The notes: generated from the letters alone by a model not told the origin. 64,000 nt of DNA from Endozoicomonas sp965196975 (GCF_965196975.1 NZ_OZ239981.1:744001-808000), one strand, 5' to 3'; positions 1 to 8,839 are shown, counted from the first letter of the stretch. A program made the numbers and translations.

Positions 1-140
1 ATACTGAACTTCGCTTGTTTGGTAAGCCGGAACTTCATGGTGCTCGGCGGATGGGTGTGGTTCTGGCTTCTGCTGAGTCCACTGATCTGGCTCGTGATAC
101 GGCCAGAGAGTTGGCCGCTAAAGTGGTTCTGGAGAGCTAG
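1..140 (+). CDS. purT: Phosphoribosylglycinamide formyltransferase 2, C-terminal end only
   Basis: Only the last 45 codons are in the window, read in frame 3 and ending at TAG 138-140. The residues LRLFGKPELHGARRMGVVLA followed by a short helix match the C-terminus of PurT, the ATP-grasp enzyme that formylates GAR with free formate in purine synthesis. The family end has the same RLFGKP and GxRRxGVxLA pattern. The catalytic domains lie upstream of the window, so nothing can be said about their integrity. A second purine gene, purC, lies about 46 kb away. Identification is by pattern only but the match is distinctive. Confidence 0.8.
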   Translation, partial: TELRLFGKPELHGARRMGVVLASAESTDLARDTARELAAKVVLES

Positions 141-218
141 GAGCCTTTCGGGCATAACCGGGCATGGGCTGCATGAAATAGTGCAGCCTGTTTGATAAGT
201 GTTTTTCTGGAGGTATTC

Positions 219-689
219 GTGAAGATAAAAAGAACATGGGAATACTTTCTGGTTGTTGTGCTGTTGGGGGCTCTTTCGGCCTGCAGCAAGCCAGTGACCT
301 TTACGGATTTAAACGGGGATACCATTTCCCTTGCCAGTGAGAATGATCAATGGCTAGCGTTGAATTTCTGGGCAGAATGGTGTGATCCTTGCCGGGAAGA
401 AGTTCCAGAGTTGAATGAACTGGCCAGCGGTGGTCAGGTAAGGGTGCTGGGCGTTGATTTTGACAATAGTCAGGGTGATCCATTAATCAAAAAGGCAGAA
501 GCTCTGGATATCCGCTTTCCGGTCCTTCAAGAGTCTCCTCTGACAGCGTTGAATGTTCCCCTTCCCCAGGTGTTGCCCGCTACTTATATTATTTCGCCGG
601 AAGGCAAGGTGGTCACCAAACTGTTTGGACCGCAGACCAGGAAAAGTCTTGAAGAGCAGATTCAAAAGTTAGGGGGCGTTCTCAATTGA
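219..689 (+). CDS. TlpA/ResA-like thioredoxin-fold lipoprotein
   Basis: A 156-aa protein with a short hydrophobic N-terminus and a lipobox ending in LSAC (Cys22), so it is probably a lipoprotein facing the periplasm. The thioredoxin fold carries WCDPC at residues 54-58, the redox-active CxxC of TlpA/ResA/DsbE-type thiol-disulfide oxidoreductases. The GTG start at 219 is preferred over an upstream ATG at 192 because CTGGAGG lies just before it and the signal then begins with basic residues. It follows purT in the same direction and precedes the acylphosphatase gene, a thioredoxin/acylphosphatase pairing also known in Pseudomonas. Its partner is unknown: it could reduce apocytochrome or another periplasmic protein. 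Confidence 0.85.
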   Translation: MKIKRTWEYFLVVVLLGALSACSKPVTFTDLNGDTISLASENDQWLALNFWAEWCDPCREEVPELNELASGGQVRVLGVDFDNSQGDPLIKKAEALDIRFPVLQESPLTALNVPLPQVLPATYIISPEGKVVTKLFGPQTRKSLEEQIQKLGGVLN

Positions 690-700
690 CTTTTAGGCCA

Positions 701-797
701 GTTGATCACAGAAGCGCTCAGGTAAGGCGAACGACGCTGGGCATGATGGTTCCATGTTCAAGTCGTTCAACGCATCATGAGTGCTTCTGTGGTCAAC
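701..797. repeat. Imperfect inverted repeat with structured loop
   Basis: Twenty-base arms at 701-720 and 778-797 are inverted copies differing at two positions. A smaller pair (GAACGAC at 728-734 and GTCGTTC at 762-768) nests inside. A transcript would fold into a long hairpin of about 97 nt between the thioredoxin and acylphosphatase genes. There is no T-tract after the right arm, so it is not a classical terminator. It may be a palindromic repeat element or a structured RNA. Confidence 0.55.
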
Positions 798-871
798 CCG
801 TAGGGCAGCTGGGCTTTTAGTTAATTGAGAATGCCCCCTGAGTAAACATCAACTACAGGAAACTTCGTCGA

Positions 872-1144
872 ATGGGTGATGTGTGCAAAAGAGCCTTTGT
901 TGAAGGCAGGGTGCAGGGTGTCTGGTTTCGAGGCTCAACCCAGGAGAGAGCCCGTCGACTGGGTATTGGTGGTTGGGCAAGAAACCTGCCTGATGGACGG
1001 GTTGAAGTATTGATGTGTGGATCGGAAGAAGCCGTTGCGAAATTGGAAGAGTGGCTTCATAAAGGACCACCTCTGGCCAAGGTGGTTAATATTTCTATTG
1101 CGGAAGAGTCTCTGCAGGCTTTTGACTCATTTACCACGGGTTAA
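872..1144 (+). CDS. acyP: Acylphosphatase
   Basis: A 90-aa cytosolic enzyme that hydrolyses acyl phosphates such as carbamoyl phosphate or 1,3-bisphosphoglycerate. The signature GRVQGVWFRG lies at residues 12-21, with catalytic Arg20. The second signature, GWARNLPDGRVEV, supplies catalytic Asn38. The length is typical of the family. The ATG at 872 puts the domain at the usual distance from the N-terminus. The 3' end overlaps the end of the convergent lytic transglycosylase gene by 4 nt, so the two transcripts converge with no room for a separate terminator. Confidence 0.93.
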   Translation: MGDVCKRAFVEGRVQGVWFRGSTQERARRLGIGGWARNLPDGRVEVLMCGSEEAVAKLEEWLHKGPPLAKVVNISIAEESLQAFDSFTTG

Positions 1145-1725
1145 TTAACGACCCAGTGACGTTCCCAGTTGGTTAATACGCGCTCCGGATACCAGGTTTT
1201 ACCAAGACTCCCATTGTATCTGGCCAGAGCCCTGGTCAGATTGCCTTTCTCTTTCTCAAGGTAGTAACTGAGAATGGTGCAGCCATAGCGTAAATTGGTC
1301 TGGATGGTGATGAGGTTATCTTTATCCCGGCCAATCACATCTTTCCAGAACGGCATAATCTGCATCAACCCCTGGGCTCCAGCAGAAGAAACGGCATACT
1401 GGTCAAAGGCAGACTCTGTCTGAATCAGTGCCAGCACGAGCTCCGGTTGTAAATCGACTTTGGATGCTTCGAAGTGAATCATTTTCAGCAGCTCAAGCCG
1501 AAGGGCAGGGTCTTTAATAAATCGAGCTAATCGGGCGGACATGTCCACCAGCCAGACCTGAGCTTCAAACTGGTCACTGAAGCTGCTGGGCTGATCCAGA
1601 GAGCGAGATAATACTTCCTTCAAGACCGGGTCATACCATTCGGCCTGACTGGTTAGAGGTATGCCAAGAATAGCCACTAGCCCCAGAGCCCTTATGAGGG
1701 CTTTGGGGGTGGTTATTTTCAGCAA
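1141..1725 (-). CDS. Lytic murein transglycosylase, SLT domain
   Basis: A secreted peptidoglycan lytic transglycosylase. The domain contains LVLALIQTESAFD with the catalytic Glu, then SSAGAQGLMQIMP, then RYGCTILSYYL and ALARYNG, the standard order of SLT motifs. The frame is open far upstream into proS. I chose TTG at 1725 because it yields a clean signal peptide (basic start, ALGLVAILGIPL core, cleavage after SQA) and a 194-aa product. No convincing Shine-Dalgarno is visible, and an ATG at 1821 is the alternative. The gene overlaps the 3' end of proS, from which it is probably co-transcribed and translationally coupled. A transglycosylase next to proS also occurs in Pseudomonas. Confidence 0.85.
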   Translation of the reverse strand: MLKITTPKALIRALGLVAILGIPLTSQAEWYDPVLKEVLSRSLDQPSSFSDQFEAQVWLVDMSARLARFIKDPALRLELLKMIHFEASKVDLQPELVLALIQTESAFDQYAVSSAGAQGLMQIMPFWKDVIGRDKDNLITIQTNLRYGCTILSYYLEKEKGNLTRALARYNGSLGKTWYPERVLTNWERHWVVN

Positions 1726-1768
1726 GCTGCTTTGAGCGGATAAATGGCTTTCGGTGAATAAAATACCG

Positions 1769-3487
1769 TCAGCGATTGGTGCGCTTTTTGAGCAATTCGA
1801 TGATTTCACTGAGTTGAACATCTTCTTTATCAGTAGCAGTCCGGTGCTTGTATTCGACCATCCCATCGGCCAGTCCACGATCGCTGAGTACTACACGGTG
1901 CGGAATACCAATAAGCTCCATATCGGCAAACTTGACACCCGGACTAGCTTTTCTGTCATCCATCAATACTTCAAAACCCGCGGCCGTCAGTTCTTCATAG
2001 AGTTTCTCAGCAGCTTCACGGACGACTTCGGATTTCTCAATCTTCAGAGGTACCAGGGCAATCTGGAAAGGCGCGATAGCTTCCGGCCAGATAATGCCGC
2101 GGTCATCGTAGTTTTGCTCAATAGCAGCAGCGGCGGTTCTGGACACACCGATGCCGTAGCAGCCCATGGCCAGAGGAATGCTCTTGCCATTTTCGCTGAG
2201 CACAGTGGCGTTCATGGATTCACTGTATTTGGTACCCAGCTGGAAAATATGGCCGACTTCGATACCACGTTTGATAAACAGCTGACCGCTACCACATGGG
2301 CTTGGGTCACCTTCCTGAATATTGCGAAGGTCTTCAACACGGCTGAAGGTGCAGTCACGTTCCCAGTTGATGCCGAAGTAGTGCTTGCCTTCAATATTGG
2401 CTCCTGCACCAAAATCCGACATCTTCTCTACGGTTCGGTCGACAATCACGGGGATTGGGCAATTAACCGGGCCGAGGGAGCCAGGGCCAGCGCCCATAAT
2501 GCTCTTGACTTCTTCTTCGGTGGCAAAGCGCAGGGGAGAGGCAACATCTGCAAGATTTTCAGCCTTGACTTCATTAAGTTCGTGATCACCACGGACCAGC
2601 AGGGCAATAAAGTCGCTGTCAGCGTCTTCTGCAGCAGCCACAATCAGGGTTTTGATGGTTTTTTCAACAGGCAGGTTGAACTGTTCTACCAGCTGATCGA
2701 TGGTCTTGGCATCCGGGGTATCAACCAGTGCCATCCCTTCTGAGGGGGCTGGTCGGTCACCTTCAGGAGCAACGGCCTCCGCTTTCTCAATGTTGGCCGC
2801 GTAATCGCTCTGGTCACTGAATACGATGGCGTCTTCACCGGACTCGGCCAGTACATGGAACTCCTGGGATCCACTGCCACCAATAGCACCACTGTCGGCC
2901 TGTACTGCACGGTACTCAAGACCCAGACGGTCAAAGATACGGCAGTAGGTATTGTGCATATTCTGATACTCTGCCTTCAGACACTCTTCGGTCGCATGGA
3001 ATGAGTAGGCGTCTTTCATCAGGAATTCACGCCCACGCATCAGGCCGAAACGAGGGCGACGCTCATCACGGAACTTGGTCTGGATCTGGTACAGGTTGAT
3101 TGGCAGCTGCTTGTAGCTGTTCAACTCATTGCGGGCAATATCAGTAATGACTTCTTCATGGGTTGGGCCAATGACAAAATCACGTCCATGGCGATCCTGA
3201 AAACGCAGCAGTTCAGCACCAAACTGATCCCAGCGACCGGTTTCCTGCCAGAGCTCTGCAGGTTGAACTGCGGGCATCAGGGTTTCCAGTGCGCCAGAGC
3301 GGTTCATCTCTTCCCGGACAATATTTTCTACTTTCTGCAGAACTTTAAGACCCAGGGGCAGCCAGGTATAGAGGCCGGATGCCAATTTACGGATCATGCC
3401 TGCGCGCAGCATCAGCTGGTGGCTGATCACCACGGCATCGGCAGGAGTCTCCTTGAGGGTTGGAATCAGATACTGACTGGTTCTCAT
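1769..3487 (-). CDS. proS: Prolyl-tRNA synthetase
   Basis: A 572-aa class II aminoacyl-tRNA synthetase that charges tRNA-Pro, equal in length to the E. coli enzyme. It starts MRTSQYLIPTLKETPADA, almost identical to known ProS N-termini, so the ATG at 3487 is preferred to an upstream TTG at 3511. The motif 2 region FRDERRPRFGLMRGREF is present. The long insertion domain in the middle (about residues 230-390) is the YbaK-like editing domain that removes mischarged alanine. The C-terminus is the anticodon-binding domain. A long antisense reading frame over this gene is an artefact of its codon use. Confidence 0.97.
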   Translation of the reverse strand: MRTSQYLIPTLKETPADAVVISHQLMLRAGMIRKLASGLYTWLPLGLKVLQKVENIVREEMNRSGALETLMPAVQPAELWQETGRWDQFGAELLRFQDRHGRDFVIGPTHEEVITDIARNELNSYKQLPINLYQIQTKFRDERRPRFGLMRGREFLMKDAYSFHATEECLKAEYQNMHNTYCRIFDRLGLEYRAVQADSGAIGGSGSQEFHVLAESGEDAIVFSDQSDYAANIEKAEAVAPEGDRPAPSEGMALVDTPDAKTIDQLVEQFNLPVEKTIKTLIVAAAEDADSDFIALLVRGDHELNEVKAENLADVASPLRFATEEEVKSIMGAGPGSLGPVNCPIPVIVDRTVEKMSDFGAGANIEGKHYFGINWERDCTFSRVEDLRNIQEGDPSPCGSGQLFIKRGIEVGHIFQLGTKYSESMNATVLSENGKSIPLAMGCYGIGVSRTAAAAIEQNYDDRGIIWPEAIAPFQIALVPLKIEKSEVVREAAEKLYEELTAAGFEVLMDDRKASPGVKFADMELIGIPHRVVLSDRGLADGMVEYKHRTATDKEDVQLSEIIELLKKRTNR

Positions 3488-3696
3488 GTGCTCATTTACC
3501 AGGCTATTCAAATAGGGGGAATTAATTAAAGCGCCATTTTAAGGCCAATCGGTTATTATACCAACCGCTGTTTCAAAATCCCCTGTTGTTGACCATTGGT
3601 TCTGGGTTTTCCCTTTTCTGCGGTGAAGCGCTTTCTGGAAAAAGAAAGGGATATGTAACTTAATGAAACTTTCCTTCTCTACTGTATTTTGACTGG

Positions 3697-4152
3697 ATGG
3701 GCCGTGCCGTGAGTAGCTTTGAACTGGATCCTCAGCTGGCAAGAGACTGTGTCGTAGTGGGTGATTTCCCTGTTTGCCGCCTGTTGTTGATGAACGATAG
3801 CCAATATCCCTGGTTTATTCTGGTGCCTCGTCATCAGGGGATAGAAGAGATTTATCAGTTGGACGAAGCTACTCAGCAGCAACTCCTGTTTGAATCCTCT
3901 TATCTGGCGGAAATGCTGCAGGTGCTTTTTTCAGCGGAAAAGATGAATGTTGCGGCGTTGGGTAATGTGGTTCGACAGCTTCATGTGCATCATGTTGTCC
4001 GTTACAGCACTGATGCTGCCTGGCCTGCACCTGTCTGGGGTAAGCATCCCGCCAGACCTTATATGGATGCAGAACTTTCAGAGGTTATGCAAAAACTGAA
4101 AGAGGGAATTGCTGACCTGCCATCATTTCAGTGGGCTCATACAGATGTGTAA
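3697..4152 (+). CDS. HIT-domain protein
   Basis: A 151-aa histidine-triad family protein, a nucleotide hydrolase/transferase fold. The N-terminal half has the PWFILVPRH strand and the C-terminal half has LHVHHVVRYSTDAAWPAPVWG. The His-x-His-His segment is the catalytic triad region, in the form common to proteobacterial HIT proteins found beside slyX. The substrate cannot be read from the sequence. The start could be ATG 3697 or GTG 3709. The gene is divergent from proS and followed by slyX in the same direction, an order also seen in Pseudomonas. Confidence 0.85.
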   Translation: MGRAVSSFELDPQLARDCVVVGDFPVCRLLLMNDSQYPWFILVPRHQGIEEIYQLDEATQQQLLFESSYLAEMLQVLFSAEKMNVAALGNVVRQLHVHHVVRYSTDAAWPAPVWGKHPARPYMDAELSEVMQKLKEGIADLPSFQWAHTDV

Positions 4153-4289
4153 GGTAAATTTGGAAGGCTGAAGTTCAAGGAGTAGACTGCGCACAACAAT
4201 CCATGTCCAACCACGCGTAGATGAATGTTATCCCTCACCTGCTCTCTGGTTGGTATTGGTATGGCGGGCTGCCTGTGGGAGTATAAATT

Positions 4290-4490
4290 ATGCTAGATGA
4301 ACTGCTTGAGCTGCAAACCCAGTTGAGTTATCAGGAAGACACGATTGCTCAGTTGAATGACGTGGTCACTCGACAACAGAAAGATATTGAACGTTTAACG
4401 GAAGCTTTTGCGCAACTGAAGAAACAGTTTGAGAATATGGCTGCTGAGCAGTTGGAAAGTCAGGAAGAATTGCCCCCTCCTCACTATTGA
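4290..4490 (+). CDS. slyX: SlyX family coiled-coil protein
   Basis: A 66-aa protein that is nearly all heptad-patterned coiled coil (LQTQLSYQEDTIAQLNDVV, then QKDIERLTEAFAQLKKQ) and ends in PPPHY, the typical SlyX C-terminus. Length and ending match the family. Its biochemical role is not established in the family. The start is preceded by GGGAG. It follows the HIT gene in the same orientation after about 140 nt. Confidence 0.9.
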   Translation: MLDELLELQTQLSYQEDTIAQLNDVVTRQQKDIERLTEAFAQLKKQFENMAAEQLESQEELPPPHY

Positions 4491-4553
4491 GGCTGATGTG
4501 ATTTTGTGTGTTTTGGCTGGAGAAGTTCTTCTCCAGCCAAAATGTGGATAAGC

Positions 4554-5168
4554 TTACCTTCCTTTTGGGGCTGCAATCACATCTTCCGCCTGAAGACCTT
4601 TATCTTTCTCTACTACGATGAACTCAACCCGCTGTCCCTCGCTCAGAGTTCTGTGACCTTCACCGCGAATTGCCCGATAGTGTACAAAGACATCGTCACC
4701 TAAATCCCGGGTGATAAAGCCAAACCCTTTTGAGACATTGAACCATTTGACAGAGCCGGTTTCTCGATCGGAGGTGTCTGTATATTCAGGCTGTGCAGAA
4801 AATACCATGCCCAAGCTGGCTAATAGATGAAATAAAGTGCCAGTACTGACGGTAAATAAAGTGACTTGATCCAAGGTAACACCTGAGATCATCAGGGTGT
4901 GGTTATAGATGAAAGTAACAGCTGCAGCCAGTCCTGTAAAAAGCAGTAAAGACCCGGCCGCTTGAAGCCATTGGCTTACCCCGCTTCGTCTGCTGATATA
5001 AGCACCACCCATCAAATTAACCAGAGCAGCCATTAGCAACAACATGGAGGCAGGACTGGTTGGGGTGGCGGTTGCTGGAGATGGTTGGTAAATGTTGGTG
5101 ATACCTGAAATGACAAGTACAAAGGCCAAAAGCCCGGTAATGAGGTGAAGGAGTTTTAACTGTTTCAA
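4554..5168 (-). CDS. Membrane protein with C-terminal cold-shock domain
   Basis: A 204-aa fusion. The first 120 residues contain about four hydrophobic segments (LLHLITGLLAFVLVISGI, then SMLLLMAALVNLMGG, then two more). Residues about 137-200 form a cold-shock domain with GSVKWFNVSKGFGFI (RNP1-like) and DVFVHY (RNP2-like), so it should bind single-stranded nucleic acid at the inner face of the membrane. A cold-shock-family gene beside slyX is also known in Pseudomonas. A long AT-rich leader lies upstream, which is common for cold-shock genes, but I see no defined element. Confidence 0.85.
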   Translation of the reverse strand: MKQLKLLHLITGLLAFVLVISGITNIYQPSPATATPTSPASMLLLMAALVNLMGGAYISRRSGVSQWLQAAGSLLLFTGLAAAVTFIYNHTLMISGVTLDQVTLFTVSTGTLFHLLASLGMVFSAQPEYTDTSDRETGSVKWFNVSKGFGFITRDLGDDVFVHYRAIRGEGHRTLSEGQRVEFIVVEKDKGLQAEDVIAAPKGR

Positions 5169-5937
5169 GACATGTTCCCTTTATTTGTTATCAGTATCAG
5201 ATGAAAACATCGAGCTTTTGTTGCTTTCTGAACTTCTGTTAACCAGAAAAGCAGAATCTGCTATATGACTGTCGTACATTGAGTTAGTAAGGCATCATGG
5301 ACAGTCACCTGGTTGCGGCATTAAGCCCGACAAAACACGTTGTGCTACTTATTCTGATGGAACACATGGTTTCCCATATCAATGGTTAATGTACCGTTAT
5401 GATGCTTTTTTCTCAAATGTTGACGAGTATGCTGGGATCTGAACATGAGCTGATAGCATTTATGGGTGGGCCCGGGTAAGCATGAAAAAATCTATAAATA
5501 GCGCAATGACGTTAACTGGTGAGTATTTCAGGGTTTGATTGAGCCTGTTATTTGGGAGTGAATCTTTTGGTAAAAAATGCTCGACGTGGAAAAATACCGA
5601 TATTATAGTGGTATTCAGTACCTTAAATATCTACTTTTGCTGCCTCCTGATGGAGCCTTCGGTGTTGTAGGAACTGTTTAGAGGTTGCTGGTTGTTTTTA
5701 GATAGTGTTGTACTCGCGGAGTGATAAGGCATCTTTTGAGATTGCTTTTTAGAGAATGGAGGTACGAAATCCGCCTGGTGCAGTGGCAGATAATGCAGTA
5801 GCTGATCGTTGCAGTTAGCTGGAAAAAGAAAATAGCCTTATTCCAGACAGCAGCATGAACATTGGCAAGCACTCTATGCCCTCTTTTAAAGGGAAAGCCT
5901 AAAGGGAAGGCTTAAAAGGAATTTTCATCAGGAGAGT
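5169..5937. other. Gene-poor intergenic region, 769 bp
   Basis: The region lies between the divergent cold-shock-domain and HU-like genes. No protein with recognisable features is present. One 30-codon frame (5297-5389, plus strand) has AAGG before its ATG but no coding character. A short inverted motif, AAGCCT and AGGCTT, occurs near 5893-5910. The region probably holds both promoters and may hold an untranslated RNA, which cannot be recognised by eye. Confidence 0.5.
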
Positions 5938-6285
5938 ATGACTATGGCTGCGAAAAAAGCACCCGCTATCAAGGAAAAGTACAGCAAAACCCAGATGCTT
6001 GCAGAAATTGCAGAAAATACCGGGCTTAGTAGAAAACAAGTCGGTGCAGTAATGGAAGAGCTTGGGGATCTGGTTGAACGCCATATTAAAAAACGGGGAT
6101 GTGGTGAATTTACATTACCTGGTCTTTTGAAAATTGTTACCAAGAAAAAGCCTGCTCAAAAAGCTAAGAAAGGTGTGCCTAATCCCTTTAAACCCGGTGA
6201 GTTGATGGATGTTCCTGCTAAGCCAGCATCGATTCAGGTTAAGGTCAGGCCGTTGAAAAAGCTGAAAGAGTTCGCAACGTCTTAG
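5938..6285 (+). CDS. HU-family DNA-binding protein, variant with basic tail
   Basis: A 115-aa basic protein. YSKTQMLAEIAENTGLSRKQV at the start is the helical dimerisation part of the HU/IHF fold, and GCGEFTLPGLLKIVTKKKP is the beta arm. It lacks the usual RNP arm tip of canonical HU and has a lysine-rich extension (KKPAQKAKKG). It probably acts as a nucleoid or chromatin-like protein. AGGAGAG lies just before the ATG at 5938, and a second in-frame ATG at 5944 is possible. A rho-independent terminator follows, so it is a single-gene unit. The exact subfamily is not certain. Confidence 0.85.
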   Translation: MTMAAKKAPAIKEKYSKTQMLAEIAENTGLSRKQVGAVMEELGDLVERHIKKRGCGEFTLPGLLKIVTKKKPAQKAKKGVPNPFKPGELMDVPAKPASIQVKVRPLKKLKEFATS

Positions 6286-6307
6286 ACCCTTGATACGGGT
6301 CAAAAAT

Positions 6308-6334
6308 AAAAGGGGCTGAAAAGCCCCTTTTTTT
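6308..6334 (+). terminator. Rho-independent terminator of the HU-like gene
   Basis: The stem AAAAGGGGCT / AGCCCCTTTT with a GAAA loop is followed by a T-tract, 23 nt after the stop codon. A small extra stem (GACCC/GGGTC) lies just before it. Confidence 0.85.
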
Positions 6335-6477
6335 ATGGTTGCAATTTGATCGGCGTTATAGAAAAATGATTTCACATTGCGAAAAGGACGTATATCGCCA
6401 AGGGGAACTGCTTATGTCAGTTGGTGGTAGTCGCAATAATAAACACAACACAAAGTACACAGGGAGCAATTCCGATT

Positions 6478-7740
6478 ATGAAAACCCTCGCTAAAAGCGC
6501 ACTGGGTGTAGCCGTTGCTGCGGCTGTTGCAGCTACTTCTGTTCAGGCCTCCGAAGCGGTAACCATGGATCCAAGCCTGACCTTTACCTACAAGAACTTC
6601 TATTGGGATGAGAAAGATAAGACCGGTGATGACACTGGTTATGACCGTAAAGAGTGGGTTCACGGTCTGGTTGCTGACTTTGATACCGGTTATGTAAATG
6701 ATCTGGTAGGTGCAGTGGTTACAGCTGGATATGCGGGTCCTCTGAGCGTAAAAGCAAACAGTGAGTTTAAAACAAACGTTCCTGCTGGGGCTGATGGGAA
6801 GGGCGATGATATTTCGGGCTTTCAACAGGCTTATCTGAAAGCCAGAACCACATTCAGTGGTGTTGATTTGGCGGGTACTGTTGGTGTCAAGAAGCGTAGC
6901 ACCGAAACTTACTCAGATTCAGGTTCGCGTGTTCTGGGGGCCAGCTCTACGGGTTATGATCTTTCTGTTGGTTTTGAGGGAGCCAATCTCTACTTTACTG
7001 AAATTACTGGTTTCAGTGACCGTAATGAATCAGCATTGAGTAACGATCTGACTAAAAATGATGGTGCTGAAATTGTAGAAAATATTCGTATTCTGGGTGG
7101 TAATTACAGCTTTGAAGGTTTGGATCTGGCTGCTGAGTACGGAAACTCTAAAGATACTGTCAAGCAAACCTTCCTTAAAGCTGCCTATGGCTTTGAGCTT
7201 GATGACATGAGCTCCGTTGATCTTGATGTTCGCTACGGTAAATTGAAAAGTGATGAGCCTGGCGATGATTACAAAGCCAAGTACTATAACCTGAACGCAA
7301 CCTATAACTATGGCAATGCCTATGTAGGTCTGGGTTATAACAAGACTAAAGACGGTGATTACGATCCAAATTATGTCGATGGTAATAACGATAGCTTGAA
7401 CTCTAGTCTCTCTCAGTGGGAAAACTACACAGAAGAGGGTGAAAAAGCGTATCTGGTTAATGCTGGCTACAACTTTGCAGATCAGGGCCTTGAAGGCTTG
7501 AGCTGGGATGTCTGGTATGCCAAGGGCGATGATGCGGATAACATTGATGGCTTCAAGCGTCGTGAGTATGGCAGCTATGTTTCTTACGCATTCGATGGCT
7601 CGCTTGAGGGGCTTTCTGTAGCATGGCTGTACACTAATTATCGTGCTGAAGGTACAGTGACTGATGATGAGACATTGGATACTCTGTACGACGAAGACGT
7701 GAACCGTCTGTACCTGACTTACTCTGTTGCTGCATTCTAA
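6478..7740 (+). CDS. Outer-membrane porin, OprD-like
   Basis: A 420-aa outer-membrane beta-barrel. The signal peptide is basic, then VAVAAAVAATSVQA, with cleavage before SEAV. Alternating aromatic/polar strands run to a C-terminal Phe (TYSVAAF), the outer-membrane assembly signal. Repeating pieces such as NFYWDEK, GLVADFDTGYV and GSYVSYAFDGSLEGLSVAWLY resemble OprD-family porins for small nutrients. The substrate is unknown. ATG 6478 is chosen for the signal peptide, with AGGGAG upstream. It is followed by a strong hairpin terminator. Codon use is regular and suggests high expression. A second porin-like gene converges on it. Confidence 0.85.
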   Translation: MKTLAKSALGVAVAAAVAATSVQASEAVTMDPSLTFTYKNFYWDEKDKTGDDTGYDRKEWVHGLVADFDTGYVNDLVGAVVTAGYAGPLSVKANSEFKTNVPAGADGKGDDISGFQQAYLKARTTFSGVDLAGTVGVKKRSTETYSDSGSRVLGASSTGYDLSVGFEGANLYFTEITGFSDRNESALSNDLTKNDGAEIVENIRILGGNYSFEGLDLAAEYGNSKDTVKQTFLKAAYGFELDDMSSVDLDVRYGKLKSDEPGDDYKAKYYNLNATYNYGNAYVGLGYNKTKDGDYDPNYVDGNNDSLNSSLSQWENYTEEGEKAYLVNAGYNFADQGLEGLSWDVWYAKGDDADNIDGFKRREYGSYVSYAFDGSLEGLSVAWLYTNYRAEGTVTDDETLDTLYDEDVNRLYLTYSVAAF

Positions 7741-7760
7741 GCAGTTAAGAGTTTAGGTTG

Positions 7761-7790
7761 AAAAAAGAGGGCTTTTGCCCTCTTTTTTTT
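7761..7790. terminator. Bidirectional terminator between convergent porin genes
   Basis: The stem AAAAAGAGGGC / GCCCTCTTTTT has a T-run on the plus strand and A-run on the other side, so it can end transcription from both the 6478 and the 8839 genes. It lies 20 nt after one stop and 3 nt from the other. Confidence 0.85.
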
Positions 7791-7792
7791 GT

Positions 7793-8839
7793 TTAAAAAA
7801 TAGTGACGGAATAGTCCAGATAGACCCTCAAGTCAGTGTTGCCATTGCCTGCTGGTGTTTCGTTTTCCGAACTGCTGATCTCACTCAAAGCCTTGTCAGC
7901 AAGGTATTGTGCATACTGAAGCTTCAGGCCCAGTCCCTTCAGCTGGGGTTTTTGAAACAGGTAACCCACCTCGAAATTATGTTCGCTCTCTCTGTATTTT
8001 TCAGTGAACTCGGGATGGTTGGTTTTTATATCGTTGCCATAAGTGTAGGTATAACCCAGTGTTAATCCTGGTGCGCCAATGTGGTGAAAATTGTAGGCAA
8101 TACCGGCCTGCCAGACTTTTTCACCATTAAAGTTGAAATCTGATATCTGTCTTCGGGTCCAGTAAGCAGAACCTTGGGTATCGGGGCTTAATGGGTGCGC
8201 AGCGGAGTAATCAAAAACGCCCAGTGCGTGTTTTTTCTGGGCGTCCACTTGACTGAACGAGGCGCTTAGCGACAGCTGATTAATGGTTAGCTGGGCATTT
8301 ATGTTGTAAAGGTTGGCTTCTGTATCAAAACTTCCCGGTGGTTGTGTGCTGCTTTTCAGGGTGCTGCTCTCCTGACCTCGATAAAACTGTCCATCCAGTA
8401 ATAGGGTTGAATGATCGCTCAGGTTAACCAGGTAGTTCAGATTGGCAAAATAGTATCTGATGTCGGAATCGTTTTCTGCATAAGCGAGCCTGGAGCCAAG
8501 TTCGTGATGTTGAAAACTGAGCTCTGCTCCTGAAACAGGGTCTCTTCCTGGGTTATCACTTACAGTCAAGCGTATTGGAGTCACTGAAAAAGTGCTATTA
8601 GAGAAGCTGGATGTTGGTGAATAGTTCGGTGAATACTCCCGGAATGAGATGAAATGACCAGAAGTGTATTGGGCATTAATATTCTCAGGGGAATAATGCC
8701 AGAAATTATTCTGTAGGGCTTCAGCTGCTTTTGATGCTTGAGAACCCAGCAGCATTATGGTTGCAGCTAATGCCATTAAAGAAGTAAGGGGGGCAGGCTT
8801 TTCAGGGGGTGTCCGTACATTATGGTAATTCATCAACAT
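7793..8839 (-). CDS. OprD-like outer-membrane porin, divergent copy
   Basis: A 348-aa exported beta-barrel protein. The N-terminus has a hydrophobic core (LTSLMALAATIMLLGSQASKA) and the C-terminus ends in DLRVYLDYSVTIF, again with a terminal Phe. Middle segments such as GYTYTYGNDIK and GLGLKLQYAQYLADKAL recall OprD-family strands. It is shorter than the 420-aa neighbour and clearly diverged from it. GGGAG lies 5-6 nt before the ATG at 8839. It shares a bidirectional terminator with the convergent porin. The substrate cannot be predicted. Confidence 0.75.
   Translation of the reverse strand: MLMNYHNVRTPPEKPAPLTSLMALAATIMLLGSQASKAAEALQNNFWHYSPENINAQYTSGHFISFREYSPNYSPTSSFSNSTFSVTPIRLTVSDNPGRDPVSGAELSFQHHELGSRLAYAENDSDIRYYFANLNYLVNLSDHSTLLLDGQFYRGQESSTLKSSTQPPGSFDTEANLYNINAQLTINQLSLSASFSQVDAQKKHALGVFDYSAAHPLSPDTQGSAYWTRRQISDFNFNGEKVWQAGIAYNFHHIGAPGLTLGYTYTYGNDIKTNHPEFTEKYRESEHNFEVGYLFQKPQLKGLGLKLQYAQYLADKALSEISSSENETPAGNGNTDLRVYLDYSVTIF

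Noticed and set aside
1754..2743. A 329-codon plus-strand frame
   Set aside because: It lies antisense to proS and has no domain or ribosome site. proS is certain, so this is a shadow of its codon use.
5678..5872. A 64-codon minus-strand frame upstream of the HU-like gene
   Set aside because: No Shine-Dalgarno and no protein-like pattern. The region is better described as untranslated.
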